From contig NZ_PJJO01000049.1 in assembly GCF_002929535.1 (NCBI RefSeq), forward strand, positions 1-64,000: a DNA stretch of 64,000 nucleotides, read 5' to 3'. Each line of letters begins with the position of its first letter. Positions within the stretch are counted from its first letter, which is position 1. Positions 17,735 through 26,621 of the stretch are shown piece by piece. The translations under genes and the position numbers were made by a program. Source of the stretch: Cryobacterium sp. Y11 (lineage in GTDB: Bacteria; Actinomycetota; Actinomycetes; Actinomycetales; Microbacteriaceae). The notes below the pieces were generated by a model. The model saw only the letters and a program-made list of their open reading frames with translations. It was not told the DNA's origin and made no database searches.

Positions 17735-18121
17735 TTACCGACGGCGGCCTTCGACTGCCCTGGCGCAGTCGATGCACAGCTCTGCCGTCAGAAGGGCAGA
17801 CAACCGGGCGATCCCGATGGGTGTACCGCAGCGGATGCACGTACCGTAACTCCCGTCAACAATTCGGGCCAGTGACCGATCGATTGCAGCGACTTTCTCG
17901 TCGAACTCGCCGTGAACACCGACAATTCGCGACCACTCACTCGACAGGGTAGGACCTTCTGGATCGTGCTCATCGTCGGCCGACCCGTCGCTCCTGGCCT
18001 CGCGCACGCTCGTGAGCGATTCCGCCAACCGGTTCAGCTCGGTCCCGGTCACGTCGCGCTGATCCCTGAGAGCCTGGGCGAAGTGCCGGAGCTCGGCATC
18101 AGTAAGAGAAGTGCTCGCCAT
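17735..18121 (-). CDS. DksA/TraR-type zinc-finger protein
   Basis: A 128-residue protein with a helical, charged N-terminal half and a C-terminal DksA/TraR zinc finger. The four cysteines lie in TCIRCG and LCIDCA, with GTPIGIARL between them. Such actinobacterial proteins (RbpA-unrelated, DksA-like) are thought to act on RNA polymerase secondary channel or are of unknown role. It ends 11 bp from the response regulator stop, in convergent orientation. Confidence 0.85.
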   Translation of the reverse strand: MASTSLTDAELRHFAQALRDQRDVTGTELNRLAESLTSVREARSDGSADDEHDPEGPTLSSEWSRIVGVHGEFDEKVAAIDRSLARIVDGSYGTCIRCGTPIGIARLSALLTAELCIDCARAVEGRRR

Positions 18122-18209
18122 GATCTATCGTCGCACGTGTCGATCGCTTTGTTCCTGCGATGATCGAGTGGAGTTTTTCAACCGATGATCGGAGGAATAG
18201 GCTCAACGC

Positions 18210-19166
18210 ATGCGTACCTTCTACCCCGAGCTTGAACCCTATGAGACCGGCATGCTCGATGTTGGTGACAATCAGACCATCTATTGGGAGGCCTCTGGCA
18301 ACCCAGATGGCAAGCCGGCGGTGTATCTGCACGGCGGTCCGGGCGGCGCGTCCAGCCCTGATCAGCGTCGCGTGTTCGACCCGGCGAAGTACCGCATCAT
18401 TTTGTTCGACCAGCGCGGTTGCGGCCTCAGTACTCCGCACGCGAGTGAGCCAGACGTTGACCTGAGTGTCAACACTACCTGGACCCTCGTGGCCGACCTG
18501 GAGAGACTACGCGAGCATCTCGGCATCAACCGCTGGCTGGTCTGCGGCGGGTCCTGGGGTAGCACCCTCGCGCTCGCCTACGCCGAGACGCATCCCGACA
18601 TGGTCACCGAGCTCGTCGTGCGCGGCATCTTCACCCTGCGCCCGATCGAACTCGACTGGTTCTACGAGGGTGGTGCAGCGGCGATCTACCCCGACCTGTG
18701 GGAATCGTTTATTGCGCCCGTTCCCGAAAACGAACGCGGCCATCTGATCGAGGCCTATGGCCGCTTGCTGCACGACCCGGATCGGTTCGTGCGCGAACGT
18801 GCCGGTGTGGCCTGGTCCACCTGGGAATCCTCCACCATCACCCTGCTGCAGGAGCCGGCCAAAATCGCGCACTTCTCCGATCCGGCATTCGCCGTGGCGT
18901 TTGCCCGAATTGAGAACCATTTCTTCGCCAATAAGGGCTGGTTCACCCCGAACCAACTCATCGACAACGCCTCCAGGCTCGCCGACATCCCCGGCGTCAT
19001 CGTGCAGGGCCGCTATGACATGTGCACCCCGGCGTTTACCGCCTGGGACCTGCACAAGACCTGGCCAGAGGCAGAATTCAAACTGATCCCCGACGCCGGC
19101 CACGCCTTCGACCAGCCCGGCATCCTCGACGCCATCATCGAGGCCACCGACCGCTTCGCAAGCTAG
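18210..19166 (+). CDS. pip: proline iminopeptidase (peptidase S33)
   Basis: A 318-residue alpha/beta hydrolase that removes N-terminal proline from peptides. HGGPGG (residues 41-46) is the oxyanion-hole motif, the nucleophile is S115 in CGGSWGSTLALAY, DQRGCG is intact, and the Asp and His come in GRYDMCTP and DAGHAFDQPG. Length is standard for prokaryotic Pip. GGAGG lies upstream of the ATG. Its stop and the flippase stop on the other strand share the CTAG at 19163-19166. Confidence 0.95.
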   Translation: MRTFYPELEPYETGMLDVGDNQTIYWEASGNPDGKPAVYLHGGPGGASSPDQRRVFDPAKYRIILFDQRGCGLSTPHASEPDVDLSVNTTWTLVADLERLREHLGINRWLVCGGSWGSTLALAYAETHPDMVTELVVRGIFTLRPIELDWFYEGGAAAIYPDLWESFIAPVPENERGHLIEAYGRLLHDPDRFVRERAGVAWSTWESSTITLLQEPAKIAHFSDPAFAVAFARIENHFFANKGWFTPNQLIDNASRLADIPGVIVQGRYDMCTPAFTAWDLHKTWPEAEFKLIPDAGHAFDQPGILDAIIEATDRFAS

Positions 19167-20548
19167 CCCGCTGGCTTTGAGACCGTCCGGCGGCGCCGGG
19201 CGGTCATCCGCTTGATGAAACGGGCCAGGGTGGTGAAGTCGTGCCGACGCAGCCCGTAGAACTGCAGCGGATTGATACCAAATGTTCGGTACAGGAACAC
19301 CAGGTTGAGATTGCTCGAGAGCACGTTGCCGACCAGTGTGGCCAGGGCTGCCCCCATGGCACCGAGTGTTGGGGCCAGCAGGATGAGCATCGCAATATTG
19401 ACCAGACAGGCGACCAAGAGGGATATGCTGCGCAATCCCGGGCGTCCGCGGGCGCTCAACCCCGAACCGGCGATTGAACCGGGCGTGCCCAGCACGACAG
19501 CGGCCAGCAGCACGGCGGCGACCGGGATGGACGGCCGAAATCCGTCGCCGAACAGAAATGGTATCCACCACAGCATGGTCACGCCGAGAAAAAGTGCGGC
19601 GGTGGCGCACAGAAAGGTTGATATGCGCGCGGACGAGCTGAGCCGGGCGTCGACCGAGTCCGCAGCATCGGTGACAAACGTGACATCTCGCACGGCCTGA
19701 TTGATGATCAGTGGCAGTTCGCTCACGCTCACCGCGACCACATAGAGGCCCAGCTGATAGGTGCCGGCGAACGGCGTCATGAGCACCTGGTCGAGGCGGG
19801 ACAGAAGAATGCCCGATAGCGACCCGACCCAGATGCGCACCCCGTAGTTGAGCAGACCAGAGACACGCGCCTGCTGGGGCACCTCCGCGGCTCGCGGATC
19901 GAGGCTGCGCATACGTCCGATATAAACGAACAGGCCCAGTACGGGCATGGCCGCGACGGTAATGGTCGCCACCAAGGGCGTGAGCGTGCCGGTGAGCCAG
20001 AACGGGACCAGCACGGCGAGCCGCAGCGATGAGGTCACTATCCGCTCGATCGCCACGAGCCGCCAGCTTTGGGTAGCGGATGCCACGCCGCGGAACACCC
20101 CGACGAGCAGGTTGGGCACGATGGCCAGGCTGGCAACCAGGATCAGCTGCTGCACGGTCGGATCATTCCCGCTCAGCCAGGTGGCCGAGAGGAGTACGGC
20201 GCCCATGGCCAGAATTCCCGCCACCGTGAGAATAAGTACTCCGCGGCTGGCCGCGTTCCGTGCCAGGCCCGGCGACTTCGCGATCGCCCAGGTCACGGCC
20301 TCTGGCACTCCAAACGTAGCCAGGGTGACGATCAGAGCCAGCGGCGCCGTTGCCGCCGCCACGGCACCGCGTCCGTCGACTCCGAGCGACTGGGCCAGGA
20401 TCGGCCCCGAGAACAGTGCGACCAACGGAGGGAAGGCGTTTCCGATGAGGGCAATGCTCATATTGCGGGAGACCGAACCCGCACGGGCACCCGGTTTAGA
20501 CGCCGAAGGGGCCGGAACGGGCGCTCTGCGCAGCCGGTTAGCCGCCAT
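19163..20548 (-). CDS. polysaccharide flippase (MATE/Wzx-like)
   Basis: A 461-residue polytopic membrane protein with about 12-14 hydrophobic segments and an Arg/Lys-rich C-terminus. The start is taken at the ATG at 20548, which overlaps the end of the upstream glycosyltransferase by 11 nt; the frame is open 17 codons further. The N-terminal segment NMSIALIGNAFPPLVALFSGPILAQSLGVDGRG is typical of Wzx/MviN-like oligosaccharide flippases that move lipid-linked sugar units across the membrane. Second gene of a leftward pair within the exopolysaccharide region. Confidence 0.88.
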   Translation of the reverse strand: MAANRLRRAPVPAPSASKPGARAGSVSRNMSIALIGNAFPPLVALFSGPILAQSLGVDGRGAVAAATAPLALIVTLATFGVPEAVTWAIAKSPGLARNAASRGVLILTVAGILAMGAVLLSATWLSGNDPTVQQLILVASLAIVPNLLVGVFRGVASATQSWRLVAIERIVTSSLRLAVLVPFWLTGTLTPLVATITVAAMPVLGLFVYIGRMRSLDPRAAEVPQQARVSGLLNYGVRIWVGSLSGILLSRLDQVLMTPFAGTYQLGLYVVAVSVSELPLIINQAVRDVTFVTDAADSVDARLSSSARISTFLCATAALFLGVTMLWWIPFLFGDGFRPSIPVAAVLLAAVVLGTPGSIAGSGLSARGRPGLRSISLLVACLVNIAMLILLAPTLGAMGAALATLVGNVLSSNLNLVFLYRTFGINPLQFYGLRRHDFTTLARFIKRMTARRRRTVSKPAG

Positions 20549-21470
20549 CAACGGCCACCGTACCGACCCCGGGAAGAGGGCCGAAGTCCTGGGGATCATC
20601 GCGGCGCATCCGTGCGATTTCAGCTAGGCCGACCGAGGCGGCCCACTGGGTATCGTTGCCTCCGTCCGCCACATTCTGCCGGTAGAGCGTGCCTCGTTGG
20701 GTGCCCGGAATGGCTGGATATTCGGCTTGGTGCTGGCCAACCTGGCGGGCGCGAATGCCGTGACGAACCGCGACAGCGTGCACCCACAGGTCGTCGGCGC
20801 GCGGGGCCGACTGTTGGAAGGCCTCGCCTTCGAGCCGCAAGGCGTTCAGCAGTGCGAGCGGATAGTAGATTCCGGAGACGCCCGTGCAGAGTCGGCGAAA
20901 GCTGGACTCCGTACTGCTCGCGCGCGCCCATCGGGAGTAGGGGGCGACCGCATCGCCCTCGAAGACAATCGTGTGTGCCCGCTGTCCGCAGACATCGCCC
21001 GGGTGCCGTGCGGCCGCTGAGAGCAGTTCTGCCAGCCACACTCTCGGGTAGAGCACGTCGTCGTCGGCAGCGACCAGCGGGAGCTGTGCCTCCGTCAGGG
21101 CGTAGGGGTACTGCTTCTTATGCGGACCATAGTCAGGGCACGGCAGAATTTCGAGACCGCGAGCTTGCAAGCGTACGAGTTGGGCGGGCAACTGGGCGAG
21201 TGTTTTTTCGTCGTCCAGCCACAAAATGAGGCGCCGTGGTTTCACCGCCCCGGCGGCGATGGATTCCACGGCGTAGTACACGGAATCGATGCGGTGCCCA
21301 AACGAGGTGAGGTTCACGGCTGCCAGACCACGACCGGTCACCGGGCGTCGACTGACCCGATTCACCAACCGGAGCCGCGCCAGCAGGAGCTTGACTCGAA
21401 TTCTGTCCGCGACGTCGACCGGGTCACTCGCCAGATCGACCAGGAGTTTTTTTACTCGGTGTGTCACCAA
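20538..21470 (-). CDS. glycosyltransferase
   Basis: A 310-residue protein with a GT-A-like layout. It starts, after ~45 polar residues, with VNLTSFGHRIDSVYYAVESI, has the ILWLDDEKT segment, and keeps the acidic metal motif AADDDVLYP near residue 135. The region DDLWVHAVAVRHGI looks like the acceptor side. It resembles short capsular or surface-polysaccharide glycosyltransferases. Donor and acceptor are unknown. First gene of a leftward pair with the flippase; a C-run/G-run promoter element lies upstream. Confidence 0.78.
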   Translation of the reverse strand: MVTHRVKKLLVDLASDPVDVADRIRVKLLLARLRLVNRVSRRPVTGRGLAAVNLTSFGHRIDSVYYAVESIAAGAVKPRRLILWLDDEKTLAQLPAQLVRLQARGLEILPCPDYGPHKKQYPYALTEAQLPLVAADDDVLYPRVWLAELLSAAARHPGDVCGQRAHTIVFEGDAVAPYSRWARASSTESSFRRLCTGVSGIYYPLALLNALRLEGEAFQQSAPRADDLWVHAVAVRHGIRARQVGQHQAEYPAIPGTQRGTLYRQNVADGGNDTQWAASVGLAEIARMRRDDPQDFGPLPGVGTVAVDGG

Positions 21471-21513
21471 AATCTGCTTCCGTTTTCGCGGTCAATGTCT
21501 ACGTGAAAACGCC

Positions 21514-21559
21514 ACTGTACACGCAGCATGCCAGCAGGGGGCGACCCCCGATCGGGGGG
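21514..21559 (-). promoter_or_regulatory. C-run/G-run palindrome promoter of the glycosyltransferase-flippase pair
   Basis: Read on the minus strand: six C, GATC, five G, then 25 nt to a -10-like TACAGT (21519-21514). The -10 lies about 44 bp before the glycosyltransferase start. The same arrangement stands before three other transcription units of the region (30658, 35110 and 47145). Confidence 0.5.
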
Positions 21560-21697
21560 AACCGGCATGCGAATTGACCCGGCGTCGGCCTTGATCCCGT
21601 GCCCACATGGACCTACTGTTAGGCCGATGCGGTCGCGCGGCATGAACAATACTCGAATTGTTTCGGGCGCGGCCCGGTGCGGGGCCGAACGACCTAT

Positions 21698-23086
21698 ATG
21701 CGTGAGACGACCAAACAGACCGTGACAAAACAGCACACGAGCGCACACGAGACGCTCGAACGGCCCGTGCCGCTCGACGCGAAATCTGACGACGAGCGGG
21801 TGCCATCGACCGCGCAACGCGTGCCGCGCTCGACCAAGATTATTGCCGTCGTCGTATTGGTTCTCATCGGTCTGCGCCTCGACCTGCCGATCGGCATCAC
21901 CGTCGGCTATCTGGCGGCCGCCGCGCTGTTTCCGCTCTGGCTGCCGGCGCTGGGCCGATATCGGGGCGCGCTCACCCTCGTGCTGATCGGCGTCGTCGCC
22001 GTCGGCTCTGGCATCTGGCTGACCGTGCTTGCCGCCCCAAACCACGTCATCGCGGTGAGCGAACTGGCTGGCAACTCCATCGGACTCGTGGGCCTGTTGT
22101 GCTCATTCGGATTCGTACTCTGGACCCGCAGCGTGCTGCCCGACTCGTGGGTGGCCCTCTGGTTTGGGCTCGGTCTGCTCGGTGGAGTAACCACAGACAA
22201 CGCCCGGTTCTATGAGAATCCGTGGCGTTTTGGATTCTCCTTCGCGCTGACGGTGGTTATCCTTGCCATCGCGCACATCCTTGATCGTCGATGGTTCGAC
22301 CTGCTTGCGGTGCTCGGGTTGACAGTCGTGTCAATGATCACCGATGCGCGTTCTTCCTTCGCGATCTTGCTCCTGACCGCCATGCTCGTGGCCTGGCAAA
22401 TGCGGCCCACCAGTCGACTTCGTCCCCTGCGCAAAAGATCGGGCGCCGGGGTTATCGTCGCCATCGGCGTGCTCGCGGGCGTCGTGTACTATCTGGGGCA
22501 AGCTGCCATTGTCGCGGGGCTGTTGGGCGAAGCCACGCGCGCCCGCACCGTCGACCAGCTCAACACCGCGGGGTCGCTCATTTTGGGTGGGCGACCGGAG
22601 CTGGCCGCCACGGCCTCCCTGATGGCCCACCAGCCATACGGGTTCGGGGCCGGCACGCTGCTGAATCCCACCGATCTGCTCGCGGCGAAGACGGGAATGG
22701 AGTCGATTAACTACGCGCCCAACAACGGCTACGTCGAAAACTACATGTTTGGCGGCAACATCGAACTTCATTCGGTGCTCGGCGACCTGTGGGCGCGCTT
22801 CGGCATTCCCGGTGTCGTGCTGGCCGTCTGCATCCTCTTTCTGGTGCTGCGCGGCATCGGAGCGGCAGTGGCCGCGAATCGGGCCAGTGGAATTTTGCTC
22901 TTTCTCGTCGTGAACACCGTGTGGATGTTCTTCTTCGGCCCGCTCTATACCGCAGCGCGACTGCTCATCCTGGTGCTTGCGCTGACGCTCATTCCCAAGG
23001 TTCCCGCAGTAACGAAACCCGTCCGGCGCAAAGTAGCAGGTCCGGTCCCCGTCGGTAGGCCTCATGAAACCGCGCCCCGTGACTGA
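21698..23086 (+). CDS. O-antigen ligase/polymerase-like membrane protein
   Basis: A 462-residue protein from the ATG at 21698 (a GTG at 21677 is in frame). About 50 polar residues precede ten or more hydrophobic segments. The large loop before the last segments has NAPNNGYVENYMFGG-like features (YAPNNGYVENYMFGGNIELHS seen near residue 343), reminiscent of the extracellular loop of Wzy/WaaL proteins. It would polymerise or ligate sugar units outside the membrane. It overlaps the acyltransferase gene by 23 nt. Confidence 0.8.
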   Translation: MRETTKQTVTKQHTSAHETLERPVPLDAKSDDERVPSTAQRVPRSTKIIAVVVLVLIGLRLDLPIGITVGYLAAAALFPLWLPALGRYRGALTLVLIGVVAVGSGIWLTVLAAPNHVIAVSELAGNSIGLVGLLCSFGFVLWTRSVLPDSWVALWFGLGLLGGVTTDNARFYENPWRFGFSFALTVVILAIAHILDRRWFDLLAVLGLTVVSMITDARSSFAILLLTAMLVAWQMRPTSRLRPLRKRSGAGVIVAIGVLAGVVYYLGQAAIVAGLLGEATRARTVDQLNTAGSLILGGRPELAATASLMAHQPYGFGAGTLLNPTDLLAAKTGMESINYAPNNGYVENYMFGGNIELHSVLGDLWARFGIPGVVLAVCILFLVLRGIGAAVAANRASGILLFLVVNTVWMFFFGPLYTAARLLILVLALTLIPKVPAVTKPVRRKVAGPVPVGRPHETAPRD

Positions 23087-24143
23087 CTCAGCAGTGTTCG
23101 CCGCTCGCGGAACGCCACGCGAGGCTTGGATCGACGTGGCAAAGGGGATCGCGATCACCCTCGTTGTGCTCTATCACGCGGTCATGTACCTTGACGCGGT
23201 CGGTCTGGCTGGTGCTATGGCGCCGCTCAACCCGCTGCTGGACACCTTCCGCATGCCTCTGTTCTTCTTCATGTCCGGCATCCTCGCGGCCAAGGCCATT
23301 CGATTGCCATACTGGGAGCTGTTTCGTAAGCGGATGTCCCTGCTGCTGTATCTCTACGCGGTCTGGGTCGCCGCCCAAACCCTTTTCCTGCTGGCCCTGC
23401 CGCCGATCGGCCCCGACGGGCCCAATGCCAGGTGGACCGACTTGGTTACCCTATTTATTCGGCCGAGTTCGAACCTCTGGTTTATTTACGCCCTGCCTAT
23501 TTTTCTTACCGTGGCGTGGCTGACTCGGCGCTGGCATCCGCTCATTGTCATGTCTATTACGGGGGCGCTCGCCGTGCTGTTCGGGTCGCAGATTCTGCAC
23601 ACCGCCACGCCGTGGGACAAGATGGGCCGTTACCTGGTATTTTTCTTGGCGGCGATTTGGTTGGGTCCGCGCGTTCGGCGCCTGATTCCGCGGCTGCGGT
23701 TGTGGCATGTGGCCGTGCTGTGCGGGGTTTACGGCAGCGTTGTGCTGATTATGGTGAAGCAGTCGTTGACGCGGGTACCGTTCGTGCTGCTTGTCGTGAG
23801 CATCCTGGCAGTTCTGGTGGGAATCAGCGTGGCCGTCGTTTTGTCTCGCACTCCGCTGTTCGATTTCGTGCGTGTGTTGGGCAGTCACACGTTGCCCATT
23901 TATTTGGTGCATACCCTTCCTATGACGGCCTTCGCTGCGATCCTCCTGGCTGGCGGCGTGACGCTCCCGGAGGGCGTCGCGACGGCGCTCCCGCTGCTGC
24001 TGTGCGGCGCGGCAATCTTGCTCGCCCTGGCCGTCTACCGACGATTCGCCGCCGTGCCGGGAGTGTTCACCGTGCCGGTTACCTCCTGGGTAGCGCTGCC
24101 GAGCAGGGCCGTGCGGGCTGAGCAAACCGAAACATCCGCTTAG
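23064..24143 (+). CDS. acyltransferase 3 family membrane protein
   Basis: A 359-residue AT3-family protein (OafA/WecH group) with about ten hydrophobic segments. The N-terminal motif WIDVAKGIAITLVVLYHA carries the conserved R/K and H of the family, and PLFFFMSGILAAK is the second signature. Such enzymes O-acetylate or O-succinylate surface sugars. The start lies inside the end of the polymerase-like gene, so the two are probably translated together. Confidence 0.9.
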   Translation: MKPRPVTDSAVFAARGTPREAWIDVAKGIAITLVVLYHAVMYLDAVGLAGAMAPLNPLLDTFRMPLFFFMSGILAAKAIRLPYWELFRKRMSLLLYLYAVWVAAQTLFLLALPPIGPDGPNARWTDLVTLFIRPSSNLWFIYALPIFLTVAWLTRRWHPLIVMSITGALAVLFGSQILHTATPWDKMGRYLVFFLAAIWLGPRVRRLIPRLRLWHVAVLCGVYGSVVLIMVKQSLTRVPFVLLVVSILAVLVGISVAVVLSRTPLFDFVRVLGSHTLPIYLVHTLPMTAFAAILLAGGVTLPEGVATALPLLLCGAAILLALAVYRRFAAVPGVFTVPVTSWVALPSRAVRAEQTETSA

Positions 24144-24197
24144 CGGCTGGAGGGTGTGGAGGCGGCGGTAACGATGCGAAAAGTCCATGGCGCTACA

Positions 24198-24225
24198 TTG
24201 ACGTTTTCTCACTTTCCGGTAACAC
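24198..24225 (+). promoter_or_regulatory. candidate sigma-A promoter of the beta-helix protein gene
   Basis: TTGACG (24198-24203), a 16-bp spacer, then TAACAC (24220-24225), about 75 bp before the ATG. The -35 fits well and the -10 is weak. Confidence 0.4.
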
Positions 24226-24298
24226 TCGAATAACTATCGGTGACTCCCTACGGTTGCCTCACGCGCGTACCCGAGCGTGCACGACACGAAATGACTCC

Positions 24299-25663
24299 AT
24301 GCCAAATCGCGCAAGAGGAAACAAGTCGAAATTACCCACAGGCCGACCCGTCGACGAGGGTGTGCCCGCGACCAGAAGGCGTCGCCGCGCCACCCGCAGA
24401 CTGGCGCGTGCAGCAGCAGCAGCAGCGGTCGTCGTTATCGGACTGACCGGCATCGGCTTGGGAGTCAACCAGGCCCACGCAGCGGTGTCTGCCGCGGTGG
24501 GGGACTCCACGTCAATCCTTGACGGACCGCACGCCGCGCCGGCCGATGGGCTGCCGGTTGACGCGTCCGTCGACTGGGTCCCTCTCGACGCGCGCACAGA
24601 CACAGCCCCGGTTGCGTCTTCCACCGCCGGGTGGGACCGGGGCGAGTGGGAGTGGCTCATCGCCTGGCTATTCCCGGCTAAACCGGTGCCCGTCGATCCT
24701 GCTCCCACGCCGATTCCTCTCCCCGACCCCACTTTTACCCCGGTGCCGATTCTGATTCCCGACCCGGCGCCCGTCCCGATTCTGATTCCAGACCCGATTC
24801 CCGCGCCAATCGTGGTTCCAGTACCAACCCCCACTCCAGTTCCCGACCCCATATCAACCCCTGACCCCACACCCATCGTCGCTGATTCTGGCGCGCCCAA
24901 CGCCGGCAACACGGGAGTCCCCGCTGGCACCGCCCTGACCATTCACGACGGTGATCTTCGAATCACCGAACCGGGAACGATCATCAGCGGCCTGGACGTT
25001 CGGGGCATGATCATTGTCGAGGCGCCGAATGTGACCATCGAGAACTCGATCGTGCGCGGGCGGGATCTCAACGGGCCAATGGCTCTGATCGGAAACCTCG
25101 GAGGGTTTGTGAATCTGAAAATTATCGACACGGAATTGTTCCCCTCAACGCCCTCGCCCCATATGCAAGGTATTTACGGCTACAACTTTGAAGCCACCCG
25201 CCTGAACATTCACGGCGTGATTGACGGCATCCATCTCACTGGCGGCAACGTGGACATTATTGATTCCTGGCTGCACGACAATCTTCACTACCAACGGGAC
25301 CCGAACCATGGCGGTACACCGAGCCATGATGACTCGATTCAGATTCAGGAAGGTTCCAACATTCGCATCGATGGCAATAGGTTCAGCGGCGCCTGGAATG
25401 CCACCGTCCAGGTCACCCAGGACCGTGGGGACGTGGCAGATCTGACCTTCACGAATAACATCGCCGACGGCGGTAAATGTTCCATCAATATTGCCGAAAA
25501 AGACCATGGGCCGGTCAAGGGTGTTGTCATCTCCGATAACTCGTTTGGCCGAAACACCCGCGTCGACGATTGCGCCGTGATTGCACCGTCATCGACCAAG
25601 GTGTCCATGGCGCGAAACTACTACACCCCCGACGACGCCCTGGTTCAGGTGCGCGCCGGATGA
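24299..25663 (+). CDS. secreted parallel beta-helix protein with a proline-rich stalk
   Basis: A 454-residue exported protein from the ATG at 24299. After an Arg-rich N-terminus (TRRRRRATRR near 25-35) come a hydrophobic helix ending in NQAHA and a spacer. A proline-rich stalk (about 130-200) follows, made of repeats of PxPILIPDP type. The C-terminal ~250 residues (TIHDGDLRITEPGTIISGLDV onward) show the regular N-I-x-N ladder of a right-handed beta-helix, with HDNLHYQRDP and SHDDSIQIQ that could form an acidic active site. It may bind, trim or lyse the polysaccharide made by the cluster. No specific enzyme family is recognised. Confidence 0.85.
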   Translation: MPNRARGNKSKLPTGRPVDEGVPATRRRRRATRRLARAAAAAAVVVIGLTGIGLGVNQAHAAVSAAVGDSTSILDGPHAAPADGLPVDASVDWVPLDARTDTAPVASSTAGWDRGEWEWLIAWLFPAKPVPVDPAPTPIPLPDPTFTPVPILIPDPAPVPILIPDPIPAPIVVPVPTPTPVPDPISTPDPTPIVADSGAPNAGNTGVPAGTALTIHDGDLRITEPGTIISGLDVRGMIIVEAPNVTIENSIVRGRDLNGPMALIGNLGGFVNLKIIDTELFPSTPSPHMQGIYGYNFEATRLNIHGVIDGIHLTGGNVDIIDSWLHDNLHYQRDPNHGGTPSHDDSIQIQEGSNIRIDGNRFSGAWNATVQVTQDRGDVADLTFTNNIADGGKCSINIAEKDHGPVKGVVISDNSFGRNTRVDDCAVIAPSSTKVSMARNYYTPDDALVQVRAG

Positions 25664-25671
25664 CTCACCCG

Positions 25672-25725
25672 ATCAGACGAAAAGAATGGGTTCCTTGGTC
25701 GAGGAACCCGTTCTTTTCGTCTGAT
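25672..25725. terminator. bidirectional terminator hairpin
   Basis: A 24-bp stem with one G-U pair (25672-25695 with 25702-25725) closes a 6-nt loop between two convergent genes. Both arms have A/T-rich parts (AAAAGAA and TTCTTTT), so it can work on both strands. Confidence 0.85.
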
Positions 25726-25741
25726 GATTGCTCGTCGACGG

Positions 25742-26356
25742 TTAGGGGACAATCGTGCGCGGTTGTCGCAGAGCGACCGCATCGGGGCGGATGAGAGCGT
25801 CGAGTGCGCGACGCAGAATTGTGCTGGAGGTATTGACCGTGTACGGGAAGTACACCACCGCAACGCCGACGGCCGCGAACTCGCTCTCGAGGTGCACCCC
25901 GCGCGGGGTGCCTCGCCAATCGTCGCCTTTGAAGAACACGTCAAAACGGATGTCGCGCCACGTGTCGAGCTTGTCTTCGACGACTTCGGCGACCGCTTCG
26001 TCCACAAAGGAGATGTGGCGAACAATTTCGAGACGTTCGACCAGCGGTACGACGGGGGTGACGCCCTTGGTGAGCTGGAGCATCTCGTCGGACACAACAC
26101 CGGCGATCAGATAGTCACATTGGCTCTTGGCGTGCTTGAGAATATTGAGGTGTCCAACGTGGAAAAGGTCATACCCGCCGGCGGCGTATCCGATCCGCAG
26201 GCCGTTCTGACGGGCCGAGAATCGCCGAGCAGACTGATCACCAGCGGACTGTGCTGAGCCGGGCCGGTTGGTCTCCGTCGTGGTTGGCGAGGGGGAAATC
26301 GAGTGGATCGATCGGTCTTCTGGCAGCTGGCTAGTGAGGGGGTGCTTGGGGGTCAC
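25742..26356 (-). CDS. TagD-like glycerol-3-phosphate cytidylyltransferase family protein
   Basis: A 204-residue nucleotidyltransferase. A ~50-residue low-complexity N-terminus (Ser/Thr/Pro-rich) precedes the catalytic domain, which has GYAAGGYDLFHVGHLNILKHAK with the HxGH motif, FDVFFKGDDWRGT, and the NTSSTILRR region that matches the RTxGISTT-type motif. Known relatives make CDP-glycerol or CDP-ethanolamine. A CDP-alcohol phosphotransferase is encoded at 43285, so a phospho-alcohol decoration of the polysaccharide is possible. No internal start codon suggests a shorter protein. Confidence 0.82.
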   Translation of the reverse strand: MTPKHPLTSQLPEDRSIHSISPSPTTTETNRPGSAQSAGDQSARRFSARQNGLRIGYAAGGYDLFHVGHLNILKHAKSQCDYLIAGVVSDEMLQLTKGVTPVVPLVERLEIVRHISFVDEAVAEVVEDKLDTWRDIRFDVFFKGDDWRGTPRGVHLESEFAAVGVAVVYFPYTVNTSSTILRRALDALIRPDAVALRQPRTIVP

Positions 26357-26558
26357 TGGGGCTCAGATTTCTCTCAGGCTGCAGCGCGAGCTTCAACAGG
26401 ATTCGGGTAAGAGAGGTGGTGAGAAATCCTAACCTTTTTCCGGCGGCATGACTAGGGGTGGCCGAACGACCAAGCGACGGCCGCGCTCGCGCCCGCCTCC
26501 ATCTGAACTGGGTAGGCAATTGATTCTTGGTACACGTAGCGCAAATTACGAGTCGAAG

Positions 26559-26564
26559 TATAAT
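26559..26564 (+). promoter_or_regulatory. -10 box upstream of the 639-residue propeller protein
   Basis: A consensus TATAAT stands 58 bp before the ATG at 26622. No good -35 is present at 16-18 bp, and the C-run/G-run element found before its two larger paralogues is absent. Confidence 0.4.
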
Positions 26565-26621
26565 TCCTGCACAATGGGGGCCACCCGAAGGTCGCCATCC
26601 AAACTGAGTAGAGGTTCTCTT

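Noticed and set aside
19163..19166. Shared CTAG as stop codon for two convergent genes
   Set aside because: Real, but convergent TAG stops overlapping in CTAG arise easily and imply nothing further.
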